Shown here: in pieces, positions 53,673-63,377 of the stretch
Layout of the letters: every line of letters begins with the position of its first letter
How positions within the stretch are numbered: the stretch's first letter is position 1
Made by a program: the position numbers and the translations under genes
The notes under the pieces: model-generated
Databases searched by the model: none
What the model saw: the letters and a program-made list of their open reading frames with translations, nothing else
What the model was told of the DNA's origin: nothing
Assembly: GCF_014695915.1 (NCBI RefSeq)
Contig: NZ_JACJPF010000060.1
Span: forward strand, 1-64,000
Length of the DNA: 64,000 nucleotides
Reading direction: 5' to 3'
DNA from: Trichocoleus sp. FACHB-40
Lineage (GTDB): Bacteria; Cyanobacteriota; Cyanobacteriia; Cyanobacteriales; FACHB-T130

Positions 53673-54590
53673 CTAGACCAAACACCTTTCGATAGTCGCT
53701 AGGACAGACTCAGATAGCGCCGAGAGATCATAACCGCCTTCAAGACCAAAAAGGATGCGACGGGTTACTTGCAGACAATAATCTGTGAATACGCCAAAAT
53801 CTTGCGGTTGCAGGTTGATGCTGGCTAACGGATCGTCTGCATTTGCGTCGTAGCCTGCACTGACAATCAACAAATCTGGCTGAAAGTCGGTTAAAAAAGG
53901 CAGGATTTTTTGTTCAAAACGCGGTTTATAATCAGCGATCGCGCTGCCTGGAGGTAATGGTAGATTTAATACGTTGTTGTAGTTTCCTCGTTCAGAGGCT
54001 TTTCCGGTGCCGGGATAGCAAGGATATTGATGCAGGGAACAGTAGGCAATTTTGGGATGGGTTTCGACAATATCTTGCGTACCGTTGCCGTGATGAACGT
54101 CCCAGTCGAGGATGGCAACGCGGTTGATTCCCGGTTGTTCAAGGGCGTGGTAAGCTGCGATCGCGGCATTCGAGAATAAGCAAAACCCCATCCCGGCGAT
54201 TCTCTCGGCGTGATGTCCGGGGGGACGGGCTAGCACAAAGGCTGGGTTTCCGGTTTCGAGTACCCTATCCACTCCATCCAGCCACGCACTCACGGCTAAT
54301 AAGGCGACATCGTAACTCTGGGGGGAAACCAGGGTATCGCCGTCCAAGTGTCCGCCGCCGTTTTGGGCGATACGCTGGACTCTCTCGATATGATCTTGAG
54401 TGTGAACTTGTTGTAAGATAGGCGCGATCGCCCTATCTTTCACTGGTGTCGGCAGCTGCCAATCAATTTGAGATGCCCAAGGAGCAGCATTTATTGCTTG
54501 TACAATTGCTGTTAGGCGTGCTGGTCTTTCGGGGTGAAATTGTCCAGTGTTGTGATTGAGAAAGTCATCCGAGTAGATTACTGGCAGCAT
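53673..54590 (-). CDS. Histone-deacetylase family hydrolase
   Basis: 305 aa. Zinc deacetylase fold of the arginase/HDAC superfamily: RPPGHHAERIAGMGFCLFSN (tandem His), ILDWDVHHGNGTQDI (metal Asp/His) and VSAGYDANADDPLAS (second Asp), then a C-terminal LFGLEGGYDLSALSESV (Tyr/Gly motif). In bacteria these act on acetoin, polyamines or acetyl-lysine; which one is unknown here. Complete. Confidence 0.93.
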   Translation of the reverse strand: MLPVIYSDDFLNHNTGQFHPERPARLTAIVQAINAAPWASQIDWQLPTPVKDRAIAPILQQVHTQDHIERVQRIAQNGGGHLDGDTLVSPQSYDVALLAVSAWLDGVDRVLETGNPAFVLARPPGHHAERIAGMGFCLFSNAAIAAYHALEQPGINRVAILDWDVHHGNGTQDIVETHPKIAYCSLHQYPCYPGTGKASERGNYNNVLNLPLPPGSAIADYKPRFEQKILPFLTDFQPDLLIVSAGYDANADDPLASINLQPQDFGVFTDYCLQVTRRILFGLEGGYDLSALSESVLATIERCLV

Positions 54591-54643
54591 AGTCGGAGAA
54601 AATTACGCAGGATTGATGCTTTCTGGCATTGTATCTATCCTGG

Positions 54644-54883
54644 TTATTTGTCTTCCTCCGATAAATCTTGCTTATAAATATTGTCTATCATATCTGTTCC
54701 GCCTGGGTCGTTAAGCGATTGCATTTGTGGTGCCACAGCAGGGTTATTGATCAGGTATTGTGGATCTTCTTCCATCAGAGTTTCGTTGATTGATGGAGGC
54801 TGTTTGATTTTAGCGATCGCTTCTTTGACTTCTGGCTCTAATTCTTTGTCTTGTTCGTTCATGTTTTCTTCTTGTGCGCTCAT
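54644..54883 (-). CDS. Small acidic protein of unknown function
   Basis: 79 aa from ATG 54883 (MSAQEENMNEQDKE); a GTG at 54895 adds four residues. Nearly a third Glu/Asp/Gln, no hydrophobic core, likely disordered. Not recognised. It lies just upstream of the HDAC-like gene on the same strand, 53 nt apart. Confidence 0.5.
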   Translation of the reverse strand: MSAQEENMNEQDKELEPEVKEAIAKIKQPPSINETLMEEDPQYLINNPAVAPQMQSLNDPGGTDMIDNIYKQDLSEEDK

Positions 54884-55098
54884 AGCTAATTCCACGCTTC
54901 TACTTGCATTTCTCTGTTTCAGCTTAAGCTTGCCTCTGGTAAGGTACCCACTACCTTGAGGCTTAAATTGAAATCAAATATTTTCACCCTATTACGTTTT
55001 GATATCGCTAAATTCAATAAATTAAAATTCTGCTGTCCGCTTCTAGAGTTAGCTTAGGATAAGCAGCTCTTTCGCTTACGATATCAAGGAAACAAGCC

Positions 55099-56397
55099 GT
55101 GTCACCCAGAAATCGCCCTCCAAATAATGAAACTCAACGCTGGACATTTCCTCAGCTTTTTGGGCTGGTAAAGCGTAATCCGTTAATGATTTCCCGTTGG
55201 GTCTTCCGCTGGGCGATTGTTGGTACTGTTTGCGGATTATTCGCTGGGTTGTACTGGAACATTCTAGAGTTGATGATTCACGTCCTACACCAGGTTGAGG
55301 GGCCGAGACTACTCCTATTGATGCCCCTGGCTGGTTTACTTGTTGGCACCGTAATTCATTTTTTAGGAAATCCAGGGGAAATTGCGGTAATTGTCGATAA
55401 TATCCACTTTCGCGGCGGACGGCTGGATGCAACTAAAAATCCGTCAATGATTCTGGCATCTCTACTCAGCATATCGGCTGGCGGTAGTGCTGGCCCAGAA
55501 GCGCCACTGGTACAAGTAACCGGATCTTTTGGTACGTGGGTAGCGGATCGCTTGCATCTGGAGGGGGAAGACCTGAGAACGATGAGTTTGGCGGCGATGG
55601 CTGCTGGTTTCACTGCTTTGTTTGGCGCACCTCTTGGTGGTGCAATATTCGCTTTGGAAATTTTGCACCATCAACACGTTGTGGAGTATTACGAAGCAAT
55701 GCTTCCAGCGATTGTTGCCAGTTGTGCGAGTTATCTCGTGTTTGCTGTAATTACTAAACTGGGTATTGCACCGACTTGGCATTTTCCCCAGTACCTTTTA
55801 GAAAACGTTGATGATTATGGCTGGGCAATTTTGTTCGGGGTTATTGGGGCGATCGCTGCATGGGTGTTTATGGCAATTTTTCGCGGGTGCGATCGCATCT
55901 TTGCCCGCATCGGTGGCCCGATTTATTTCCGCACCACACTCGCAGGTCTGGGATTGGGCATTTTAGCGGTATCTTTCCCCCTAACTCGTTATTTTGGTCA
56001 CGAAGAGTTAGATACCGTCTTGGTGGGTAACTTTTCTGCTGTTTTCCTCTTTACTCTAGCTTTGGCAAAGATGGCTGCGATCGGCGTTACTGTCACTGGA
56101 GGTTGGCGGGGTGGGTTTATCATCCCGCTATTTTTTACAGGTGCGTGTTTGGGGAAAGCGATCGGAATTTTAATTCCCGCACTCAATCCTTCTCTTGCCA
56201 TGATTTGCACAATGGCAGCGTTAAACGCAGCAGTGACGCGAACACCTATAAGTACCACTTTATTGCTGTCGAAACTTGCCAATATCAGCCCTTTAACGCC
56301 AATCTTGTTCGCTAGTTTAATTGGCTTCTTTCTCGCACCCAAAGCACCTTTGATTGCTTCTCAACTCAAGACTCAACAAGAAGCGATCGCAGAATAG
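55099..56397 (+). CDS. ClC-type chloride channel/transporter
   Basis: 432 aa, GTG start, about 10-12 membrane helices. Family features: ISAGGSAGPEAPLVQVTGSFG at the position of the E. coli GREGP loop, AAGFTALFGAPLGGAIFALEIL and GWRGGFIIPLFFTGACLG (GxFxP loop). The gating Glu of antiporters (E148 in E. coli) appears to be Ala here, though a Glu two residues on may replace it. The Phe of GIFAP is Ile. No CBS domain follows. Confidence 0.88.
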   Translation: MSPRNRPPNNETQRWTFPQLFGLVKRNPLMISRWVFRWAIVGTVCGLFAGLYWNILELMIHVLHQVEGPRLLLLMPLAGLLVGTVIHFLGNPGEIAVIVDNIHFRGGRLDATKNPSMILASLLSISAGGSAGPEAPLVQVTGSFGTWVADRLHLEGEDLRTMSLAAMAAGFTALFGAPLGGAIFALEILHHQHVVEYYEAMLPAIVASCASYLVFAVITKLGIAPTWHFPQYLLENVDDYGWAILFGVIGAIAAWVFMAIFRGCDRIFARIGGPIYFRTTLAGLGLGILAVSFPLTRYFGHEELDTVLVGNFSAVFLFTLALAKMAAIGVTVTGGWRGGFIIPLFFTGACLGKAIGILIPALNPSLAMICTMAALNAAVTRTPISTTLLLSKLANISPLTPILFASLIGFFLAPKAPLIASQLKTQQEAIAE

Positions 56398-56726
56398 TCA
56401 TTGGTCAATATTCATCAGCAGCTATTGTGTCAGTATGCGATCACGCACTAGGCTGATCCATTTTCTCGCCATAGCGACCAATCAATAAAAACCCTCATTC
56501 CCCGCACGCACAGCCGACGTAAGATAATCCTGTTCGGTTCCTGTTTCGGGGAGGGTTGGGAAGGAGTTTTTCGACACACCAATTGTCAATGACTAACGCC
56601 CAATAAAAGCCAAAATGTGATAAAATTTTCATATAATTTGTCATTCTTTAGAATTAAGGCGGAAATAATCGCAATTTTTTGCGTATTATCTGCCATTATT
56701 CTACATTTTTGGAGCTTTTTCATAGT
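56398..56726. other. Spacer between ClC and gyrA genes
   Basis: 329 nt. A long imperfect stem AACCCTC-att-CCCCG with CGGGG-AGGGTT (56490-56504, 56547-56557) probably ends the ClC transcript. The gyrA promoter should lie in the AT-rich 3' half. No gene. Confidence 0.5.
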
Positions 56727-59273
56727 ATGACCACTTCCCAGGAGCGGATTATCCCAACGGATTTAGGGAATGAGATGTCCCGGTCTTACCTGGAATACGC
56801 AATGAGCGTAATTGTCGGTAGGGCGCTGCCAGATGCCAGGGATGGTCTGAAACCCGTACATCGTCGCATTCTCTACGCAATGCACGAACTGGGGCTTACC
56901 CACGATCGTCCTTTCCGCAAGTGTGCAAGGGTGGTGGGGGAAGTGCTGGGTAAATACCACCCCCACGGTGATACTGCGGTATACGATGCTTTGGTACGGA
57001 TGGCGCAGGATTTCTCCATGCGCGACCCCCTGATTAACGGACACGGCAACTTTGGTTCAGTTGACAACGATCCGCCCGCGGCAATGCGATACACTGAATG
57101 CCGCCTAAGATCCCTCACAGGTGCCGCCCTTTTACAGGATATTGAGTCGGAAACTGTAGATTTTGGGGATAACTTCGATGGTTCCCAGCAAGAACCGCTG
57201 GTATTACCGTCACGCATTCCCCAAATGTTGCTCAATGGTTCCAGTGGTATTGCGGTGGGGATGGCAACGAACATTCCACCGCACAATCTGGGAGAGTTGA
57301 TTGATGGATTAATGGCGCTAATCCAGAATCCAGAAATAACCGACCTCCAGTTGATGCAGTATATTCCGGGGCCAGATTTTCCCACAGGAGCGCAGATTCT
57401 GGGAGTATCTGGGATTAAGGAAGCTTATACAACTGGGCGCGGATCGATTACGATGCGGGGTGTCGCTGAAATAGACACCATTGAACATCGGGGACGACCG
57501 GATCGGGAAGCGATTATTATCACTCAGTTGCCTTACCAAACGAATAAGGCAGCGTTGATTGAGAAAATCGCCGACATGGTGAATGATAAGAAGCTGGAAG
57601 GGATTGCAGATATTCGGGATGAAAGCGATCGCGATGGGATGAGAATCGTGATCGAACTCAAGCGAGACGCTTATCCCCGCGTTGTCCTCAACAACTTGTA
57701 CAAGCAAACGCCTCTCCAAGCCAACTTTGGGGCGAATATGTTGGCACTGGTGAATGGGGAACCCCAAACGCTCACAATCAGACAGTTCCTCACCGTTTTC
57801 CTAGATTTCCGGATTGAGTGCATCACCCGCCGCACCCGCTACGAACTGCGGAAAGCAGAAGAAAGAGATCATCTGCTGCAAGGGTTACTGATTGCCCTGT
57901 TGCACCTAGATGAGATGATTGAGTTGATCCGCCGCGCCGCCGACACACCAACGGCAAAGACGCAGATGATGGACAACTACGGGCTTTCTGAGGCGCAAGC
58001 GGATGCAATTTTACAGATGCAGTTGCGGCGACTAACTGCACTGGAAGCTGAGAAAATTCGCTTAGAACACGACGAGTTACAAGCGCAGATTGCCGACTTG
58101 CAAGATATTTTGGCACGACGCGAACGTATCTTAGAAATCATCCAAACCGAGGTGACGGAAATCAAAACCGTCCACGCGACACCTCGCCGCACCGTCATCG
58201 AACACGCGGAAGGTGAAATTGACGACACCGACTTAATCGCCAACGAAAAAGCCTTGATTCTGCTAACAGAACAAGGTTATCTCAAGCGGATGCCAGTTAA
58301 CACCTTTGAAGCGCAAAGCCGCAACACCAGAGGTAAAAAAGGTACTGGCATGAAAGAGGATGATGGCGTTGAGCATTTCCTTACCTGCTGCGACCACGAT
58401 AGCGTTTTATTCTTTAGCGATCGCGGGGTTGTCTACTGCCTCAAAGCTTACCAAATCCCAGCTTCTTCTCGCACAGCGCGGGGTATCCCCATCGTGCAAA
58501 TGCTGCCCATTCCCCGCGACGAAAAAATCACTTCAGTCGTGTCGGTGAGCGAATTTAGCCGGGAAGAATACCTGGTAATGCTGACTAAAGGCGGCTACAT
58601 CAAAAAGACAGAATTAGCTGCTTTCAGTAACATCCGCTCGAATGGCTTAATCGCCATCTCCTTAGAAGAGGGAGATCAATTGCGGTGGGTGCGACGCGCT
58701 AGAGTGGATGATAGCATCATCATCGGATCGCGCCAAGGCATGGCAATTCACTTCCGCACCAATCACGAGCAACTGCGTCCCTTGGGTCGTGCAACTCGCG
58801 GAGTCAGAGCAATGGCTCTCCGTACTGGAGATGAACTGATAGGCATGGATATACTGCCAAGTCAAGTAGTCGCCAAAATAGCGGAGATTGAAGAACCGGA
58901 AGCAGCTGAAGACGCTCCCATCCTCAACGGTAACGGGCCGTGGGTGCTAGTAATTACAACAGGCGGATATGGGAAACGGGTGCCAGTTGCTCAATTCCGG
59001 CTGCAAAATCGCGCTGGGATGGGATTAGTTGCCACTAAGTTCCGCAAGCCTAACGACAAACTAGCTGCTCTGCGAACCATAAATGAAGGTGATGAGCTAA
59101 TGATGGTGACAAGCCGAGGCATTATCATCCGTCAAGCAACAGATGCGATTTCCCTGCAATCAAGAATGGCAACAGGGGTGAGAGTGCAACGACTTGATGA
59201 GGATGATGCGATCGCTGCGGCGGCGTTAGTTCCCCCCTCTACTGGTGATGAGGAAGAAGTTCCAGAAGAATAA
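56727..59273 (+). CDS. gyrA: DNA gyrase subunit A
   Basis: 848 aa from ATG 56727 ([14 protein letters not shown]), with GGAGC upstream; an in-frame extension to 56679 is unsupported. Type II topoisomerase breakage-reunion subunit. [20 protein letters not shown], the active-site Tyr122 in [10 protein letters not shown], and a C-terminal beta-pinwheel (six-blade repeats such as [48 protein letters not shown]) confirm gyrase. The gyrA box is [10 protein letters not shown]. Thr at position 83 replaces the Ser of E. coli, a natural variant at a quinolone-contact site. Confidence 0.95.
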   Translation: MTTSQERIIPTDLGNEMSRSYLEYAMSVIVGRALPDARDGLKPVHRRILYAMHELGLTHDRPFRKCARVVGEVLGKYHPHGDTAVYDALVRMAQDFSMRDPLINGHGNFGSVDNDPPAAMRYTECRLRSLTGAALLQDIESETVDFGDNFDGSQQEPLVLPSRIPQMLLNGSSGIAVGMATNIPPHNLGELIDGLMALIQNPEITDLQLMQYIPGPDFPTGAQILGVSGIKEAYTTGRGSITMRGVAEIDTIEHRGRPDREAIIITQLPYQTNKAALIEKIADMVNDKKLEGIADIRDESDRDGMRIVIELKRDAYPRVVLNNLYKQTPLQANFGANMLALVNGEPQTLTIRQFLTVFLDFRIECITRRTRYELRKAEERDHLLQGLLIALLHLDEMIELIRRAADTPTAKTQMMDNYGLSEAQADAILQMQLRRLTALEAEKIRLEHDELQAQIADLQDILARRERILEIIQTEVTEIKTVHATPRRTVIEHAEGEIDDTDLIANEKALILLTEQGYLKRMPVNTFEAQSRNTRGKKGTGMKEDDGVEHFLTCCDHDSVLFFSDRGVVYCLKAYQIPASSRTARGIPIVQMLPIPRDEKITSVVSVSEFSREEYLVMLTKGGYIKKTELAAFSNIRSNGLIAISLEEGDQLRWVRRARVDDSIIIGSRQGMAIHFRTNHEQLRPLGRATRGVRAMALRTGDELIGMDILPSQVVAKIAEIEEPEAAEDAPILNGNGPWVLVITTGGYGKRVPVAQFRLQNRAGMGLVATKFRKPNDKLAALRTINEGDELMMVTSRGIIIRQATDAISLQSRMATGVRVQRLDEDDAIAAAALVPPSTGDEEEVPEE

Positions 59274-59294
59274 ACCATGAAGGAGGAAGGATGA

Positions 59295-61001
59295 ATGATG
59301 TTGAACATATTTCGCCTTCCTCCTGTCTTGACAAAGCGCATTTCTTGGCGTTCACTCATCGCCTTAGTGAGTGGTATCTTGATGGGGTTAACCACTGCAC
59401 CAGTAGGTGCGTGGTTTTTTGCTTGGATTGCCTTAGCGCCCCTGTGGGTTTTGGTTGTCGAAGAACGTAAAAAGTTAGAAGTAAAAGAGCAAAAAAAACG
59501 AAAATTCTTTCTTTTACCTTTTCCTGTCGCCCTTAAAAAGGGGGGTTGGGGGGATCTCCTTTTGCCTTTACTTTGGGGAATCGGCTATCACGGCGTAGCT
59601 TTATTTTGGATTACCGGAATTCACCCGATGACGTGGTTGGGAGTTCCCTGGCTGGCGAGTTTAGCGATCGCATTCTTCTGCTGGACTTTTATCATCCTTT
59701 GGGGAGCCGCATTAGTTACAACTTGGGCAACTTGTCAAGCTTGGATTAATCGAAACTCCAAATCCGCCTTAATTCGCGTTCTAATTGGAACAGCTTTGTG
59801 GTGCGGACTGGAAAGCCTTTGGGGTTCCGGAAGCCTGTGGTGGACTTCCCTTTCCTTCACCCAAAGCCCTCACAATCTGGCAATTTTACACCTTGGTCAA
59901 ATCTCAGGCCCCAACACAGTAACAGCAGCAATCGTAGCAATAAATGGCTTAATTGCCGAAGCCTTCATTAACCGCAAAGAACGCCAAGAAAAAACTAATT
60001 CTACCTCTTCCTCTATATCTTCTGCACCTGGACGGTTCCTTCTCCACCTAGGCTATTTAGGTATTGCGGCTGGAATATTTGTAGGGTTGCATCTCATAGG
60101 ATTTGGATTGTACAGCCGTCCCATACTCCAACCGCAAGCAGCAGCATTAAAAGTAGGAATTATTCAAGGAAATATCCCCAATAAAATCAAATTTGATCGG
60201 GCTGGCTGGGAGCGCGCCATAGAAGGATACACCAGCGGTTATAAAGCTTTAGCAACAGAAGTTGATGCAGTTATAATCCCAGAAACTGCATTGCCCTTCG
60301 TATGGAATCAGCCAGAAAGAGTTGGCAGTTCCTTCTACTCAGCTATTAAGGAAAACGGTGTTGTTGCCTGGGTGGGAGGATTTGGTAAGCAGGGAAATAA
60401 CCTGACAAATAGCTTATTTACTATCACTGGCAATGGTGAAATTTTTAGCCAATACGACAAAGTTAAACTGGTGCCTTTGGGAGAATATATTCCCTTCGAG
60501 CAATTTTTAGGAAAGATTATTGATAAACTTTCCCCTTTAGATGCTCAGCTAATTCATGGTAAACAAAACCAAATATTTAATACACCTTTTGGTCGTGCCA
60601 TCATCGGGATTTGTTATGACTCCGCCTTCCCCGAACTTTTCCGACATCAAGCGGCTGCGGGCGGGCAATTTATTCTTACAGCCTCTAACGATGCTCATTA
60701 CACCTCAACTATGATGGGTCAACATCATGCCCAAGATTTGATGAGGGCGATTGAAACTGATCGCTGGGCTGTCCGCGCTACGAATACTGGATTTTCTGGT
60801 GTGATAGACCCCCACGGCAGAACGCAGTGGATTTCTAGAATGAATACCTATGAGATTCACGCACATACAATTTACCGCAGACAAACGGAAACTTTGTATG
60901 TGCGTTGGGGTGATTGGTTAACGCCATTGTTGTTGATTGGGGGCGCGATCGCGTGGTTCTTCAACACCTTCTGGAGAAATAATTATCGTCCGCGAGACTG
61001 A
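59295..61001 (+). CDS. lnt: Apolipoprotein N-acyltransferase
   Basis: 568 aa, starting 21 nt after gyrA with AGGAGG upstream. Adds the third acyl chain to lipoproteins. N-terminal membrane helices (about 15-230) then a nitrilase-like domain: VIIPETALPF (Glu), YDKVKLVPLGEYIPFE (Lys) and IIGICYDSAFPELFR (nucleophile Cys). Two in-frame stretches look repeat-derived: LPFPVALKKGGWGDLLLP (59529-59575 area) and NRKERQEKTNSTSSSI (about 59970-60020), which is why the protein is longer than usual (about 510-530). Confidence 0.93.
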   Translation: MMLNIFRLPPVLTKRISWRSLIALVSGILMGLTTAPVGAWFFAWIALAPLWVLVVEERKKLEVKEQKKRKFFLLPFPVALKKGGWGDLLLPLLWGIGYHGVALFWITGIHPMTWLGVPWLASLAIAFFCWTFIILWGAALVTTWATCQAWINRNSKSALIRVLIGTALWCGLESLWGSGSLWWTSLSFTQSPHNLAILHLGQISGPNTVTAAIVAINGLIAEAFINRKERQEKTNSTSSSISSAPGRFLLHLGYLGIAAGIFVGLHLIGFGLYSRPILQPQAAALKVGIIQGNIPNKIKFDRAGWERAIEGYTSGYKALATEVDAVIIPETALPFVWNQPERVGSSFYSAIKENGVVAWVGGFGKQGNNLTNSLFTITGNGEIFSQYDKVKLVPLGEYIPFEQFLGKIIDKLSPLDAQLIHGKQNQIFNTPFGRAIIGICYDSAFPELFRHQAAAGGQFILTASNDAHYTSTMMGQHHAQDLMRAIETDRWAVRATNTGFSGVIDPHGRTQWISRMNTYEIHAHTIYRRQTETLYVRWGDWLTPLLLIGGAIAWFFNTFWRNNYRPRD

Positions 61002-61069
61002 TGGCAAACCAAAGTTTTGAAAGGCTACCATCGAAGTGCGATCGCATTTCGTAGATGAGAGGCAGTGGC

Positions 61070-61408
61070 ATGAGTGACTTAGATCGACGGAAGCTTTTAT
61101 CTGGGCTATGTCATGGAGCAATCTTTTTGAGTTCCACTATCGTATCTATCGGCATACCCATTGCAATATTGTTCATCATCGATGATCCAGTTGTCAAAGA
61201 GAACGCCAGAGAATCCCTAAACTTTCACATCAATCTTTATATTTATTCAGCCATTTGTCTGATGCTGAGTTTTATCGTAATCGGTATACCACTGTTTATT
61301 TTGCTAGGCATTGCAAGTTTTATAATGCCAATTATCGCTCTTGTCAAGGTTCTCAGCAATCCTAATAAACCCTACCGTTACCCGTTGATTTTTCGATTAG
61401 TGCAGTAG
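61070..61408 (+). CDS. DUF4870 membrane protein
   Basis: 112 aa from ATG 61070, after GGCAGTGGC; a GTG-like extension to 61055 is unneeded. Three hydrophobic helices (LLSGLCHGAIFLSSTIVSIG, IYSAICLMLSFIVIGIPLFI, IIALVKVLSNPNKPYRYP) with the DUF4870 phrases VKENARESLNFHINLYIY and GIPLFILLGIASFIMPIIA. Function unknown. Confidence 0.85.
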   Translation: MSDLDRRKLLSGLCHGAIFLSSTIVSIGIPIAILFIIDDPVVKENARESLNFHINLYIYSAICLMLSFIVIGIPLFILLGIASFIMPIIALVKVLSNPNKPYRYPLIFRLVQ

Positions 61409-61496
61409 CAAATAATAGCGATCGCTCGGTGTAGATCCAGATTTACTAACTTAAAAAAAGACTTTTGGTAAACCGCGATCGCTTACTTCCTGAATT

Positions 61497-63377
61497 TTAT
61501 GTATTACCGCTAATGGAACTCTCTTGAGCATCGGCCATCTGCTGCACATCAGCAATCATTTGCCTAACCTTCTCTGCATCTGGAGAAGTGAGTTGTTGAA
61601 AAACTGCTAAAGATTCCTGCAAGTAGGTTAAGGCTGTAATAAAATTTTTCTGAGCATATGCTAATAACTGTCCTATTTTCATCAAAGCTAATGCTTGAAA
61701 GTTCTCCTCACGCAGGTAATTCCAACATTTAAGAGCCTGCTGATAAAACTCAATTGCCTGTTGATATTGCTCTGAGAAAGTGTAAACATCACCCAGACTA
61801 TGCACAGCTACGGCTTCAAGCCGGCAATCGCCAATTTCTTGTGTTAAGTGCAGGCATTGCTGATAAAACTCAATTGCTTGCTGGTACTGCTCTAAGGCAG
61901 TGTAAGCCTTACCGAGATTATTCAAAGTTAAAGCTTCACGCTGGTGATCGCCAATTTTCCGTGTTACTTTCAGACACTGCTGATAAAACTCAATTGCCTG
62001 CTGGTACTGCTCTAAGACAGCGTAAGCATTGCCTAGCATACCTAGCGAGGGGACTTCCCCCTGGCAATCGCCAATTTCCCGTGCAATTGCTAAGGACTGC
62101 TGATAAAATTCAATGGCTTGGTGGTACTGCTTTAGGGCAACATAAACATTGCCCAGACTGCGTAAAGTTTTGGCTTCACGATGGCGATCACCAGTTTCCC
62201 GTGCAATTGCTAAGGACTGCTGATAAAACTCAATGGCTTGCGCGTAATCCTCTAGGGTAGCGTAAACATCGCCCAGTTTATTCAAAGTCATACCTTTGAG
62301 GGGGCGAGTACCGATTTCCCCTGAAATTGCTAAGGACTGCTGATAAGACTTAATGGCTTGCTGGTAGTGCGCTCCTAAAGAGTAAGCATAGCCCTGAAAA
62401 TTCAGAATTATGCCTTCTAGCAAGCGATTGCCAGTTTCCCTGGCAATTAAGAGTGACTGTTCTAAGAGGGAGATCGCTTGCTCAACTTGCCCCTGAAGAA
62501 TGTAGACAACTCCTAATTCATACAGAACAGTCGCTTTTTTACCCTTTAAATCCTCATTTTTGTTTGTTAGCTCAAGTGCTTTTTCCAGGTATTCTGTCGC
62601 TTTTGTGAATTCAAACTGGCTGCGATTAGCCTCTCCTAACTGAATCAAAATATCAATCCGTGTCTGTAAATTATCTTCTGTTTCATGACAACCAGAGGGG
62701 CTGTATTCCATCAAGAGTCTATGTAACAGATCAACTCGCTCTTGTTTTTCAGGCAACTCTAACTCATCAAGGATTTTTTCAGACTGGAGAGTTTTGGCAA
62801 GGGCATCATCTTTAGTGGATTGAGCTGTATTGAAATGGAATATCCCTGATTTCCATGCCCAAAAATCAGGTGCAAATTTAGCTAGACGAGTAATGGCATA
62901 ATCTGGCAAGCAAAAAAGAATAGGATGAGGGACGCTTTTAGTAAAGGAATCCCGAACAAAGTTGAGATCCTGTAGCACGGGTGGGTATTCCCCAAACATC
63001 CCAATTGATTTTTCTAACCCTTGCAGAATTAAAACTAATTTTTTATCAGGGTCAATATTTATATCTAGCAGATTTTGGATTATTGAATCCCTCAAAAAAC
63101 GTAGCTCCGGGTTATCAAAATTTAGTAACTCAAACTGAATATCTTTGTATTTAGAATGTTTTTTGAGTGCTTTTATTAACGTATCTAAATCTTTATAAAA
63201 ATTAATTTCTATAAATCCAATTGTAAAACCTTCAGCAAAATCTAGAAATGTCAACAGTTCAGATAATTGCTGCTGATTCATAGAAATAAATGTATCGACA
63301 TCTGAATTTAATTCAGATAACTCTATATAATCATTAAGAAGATTGGAGAGCTTGTTTGAGAGCTTTTTGGAAGGCAT
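61497..63377 (-). CDS. TPR protein with N-terminal degenerate NTPase-like domain
   Basis: 626 aa. Residues about 1-195 look like a NTPase fold without Walker A: DIDPDKKLVLILQGLEKSIG recalls a Walker B strand, then PILFCLPDYAITRLAKFAPD and FWAWKSGIFHF. Residues about 215-600 are nine or ten TPR units of the 40-residue type (LGNVYVALKQYHQAIEFYQQ, ALTLNNLGKAYTALEQYQQ), with six DNA units exactly 120 nt apart. TPR arrays bind partner proteins. The start overlaps the upstream ATPase gene by 44 nt. The pair is probably co-expressed. Confidence 0.75.
   Translation of the reverse strand: MPSKKLSNKLSNLLNDYIELSELNSDVDTFISMNQQQLSELLTFLDFAEGFTIGFIEINFYKDLDTLIKALKKHSKYKDIQFELLNFDNPELRFLRDSIIQNLLDINIDPDKKLVLILQGLEKSIGMFGEYPPVLQDLNFVRDSFTKSVPHPILFCLPDYAITRLAKFAPDFWAWKSGIFHFNTAQSTKDDALAKTLQSEKILDELELPEKQERVDLLHRLLMEYSPSGCHETEDNLQTRIDILIQLGEANRSQFEFTKATEYLEKALELTNKNEDLKGKKATVLYELGVVYILQGQVEQAISLLEQSLLIARETGNRLLEGIILNFQGYAYSLGAHYQQAIKSYQQSLAISGEIGTRPLKGMTLNKLGDVYATLEDYAQAIEFYQQSLAIARETGDRHREAKTLRSLGNVYVALKQYHQAIEFYQQSLAIAREIGDCQGEVPSLGMLGNAYAVLEQYQQAIEFYQQCLKVTRKIGDHQREALTLNNLGKAYTALEQYQQAIEFYQQCLHLTQEIGDCRLEAVAVHSLGDVYTFSEQYQQAIEFYQQALKCWNYLREENFQALALMKIGQLLAYAQKNFITALTYLQESLAVFQQLTSPDAEKVRQMIADVQQMADAQESSISGNT

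Noticed and set aside
53497-53685. 62-codon minus-strand frame overlapping the HDAC gene end
   Set aside because: Runs through the GTTCCC hairpin terminator and has no protein-like features.
61754-62260. 168-codon forward frame opposite the TPR array
   Set aside because: Its regular repeats simply mirror the 120-nt TPR units on the other strand.
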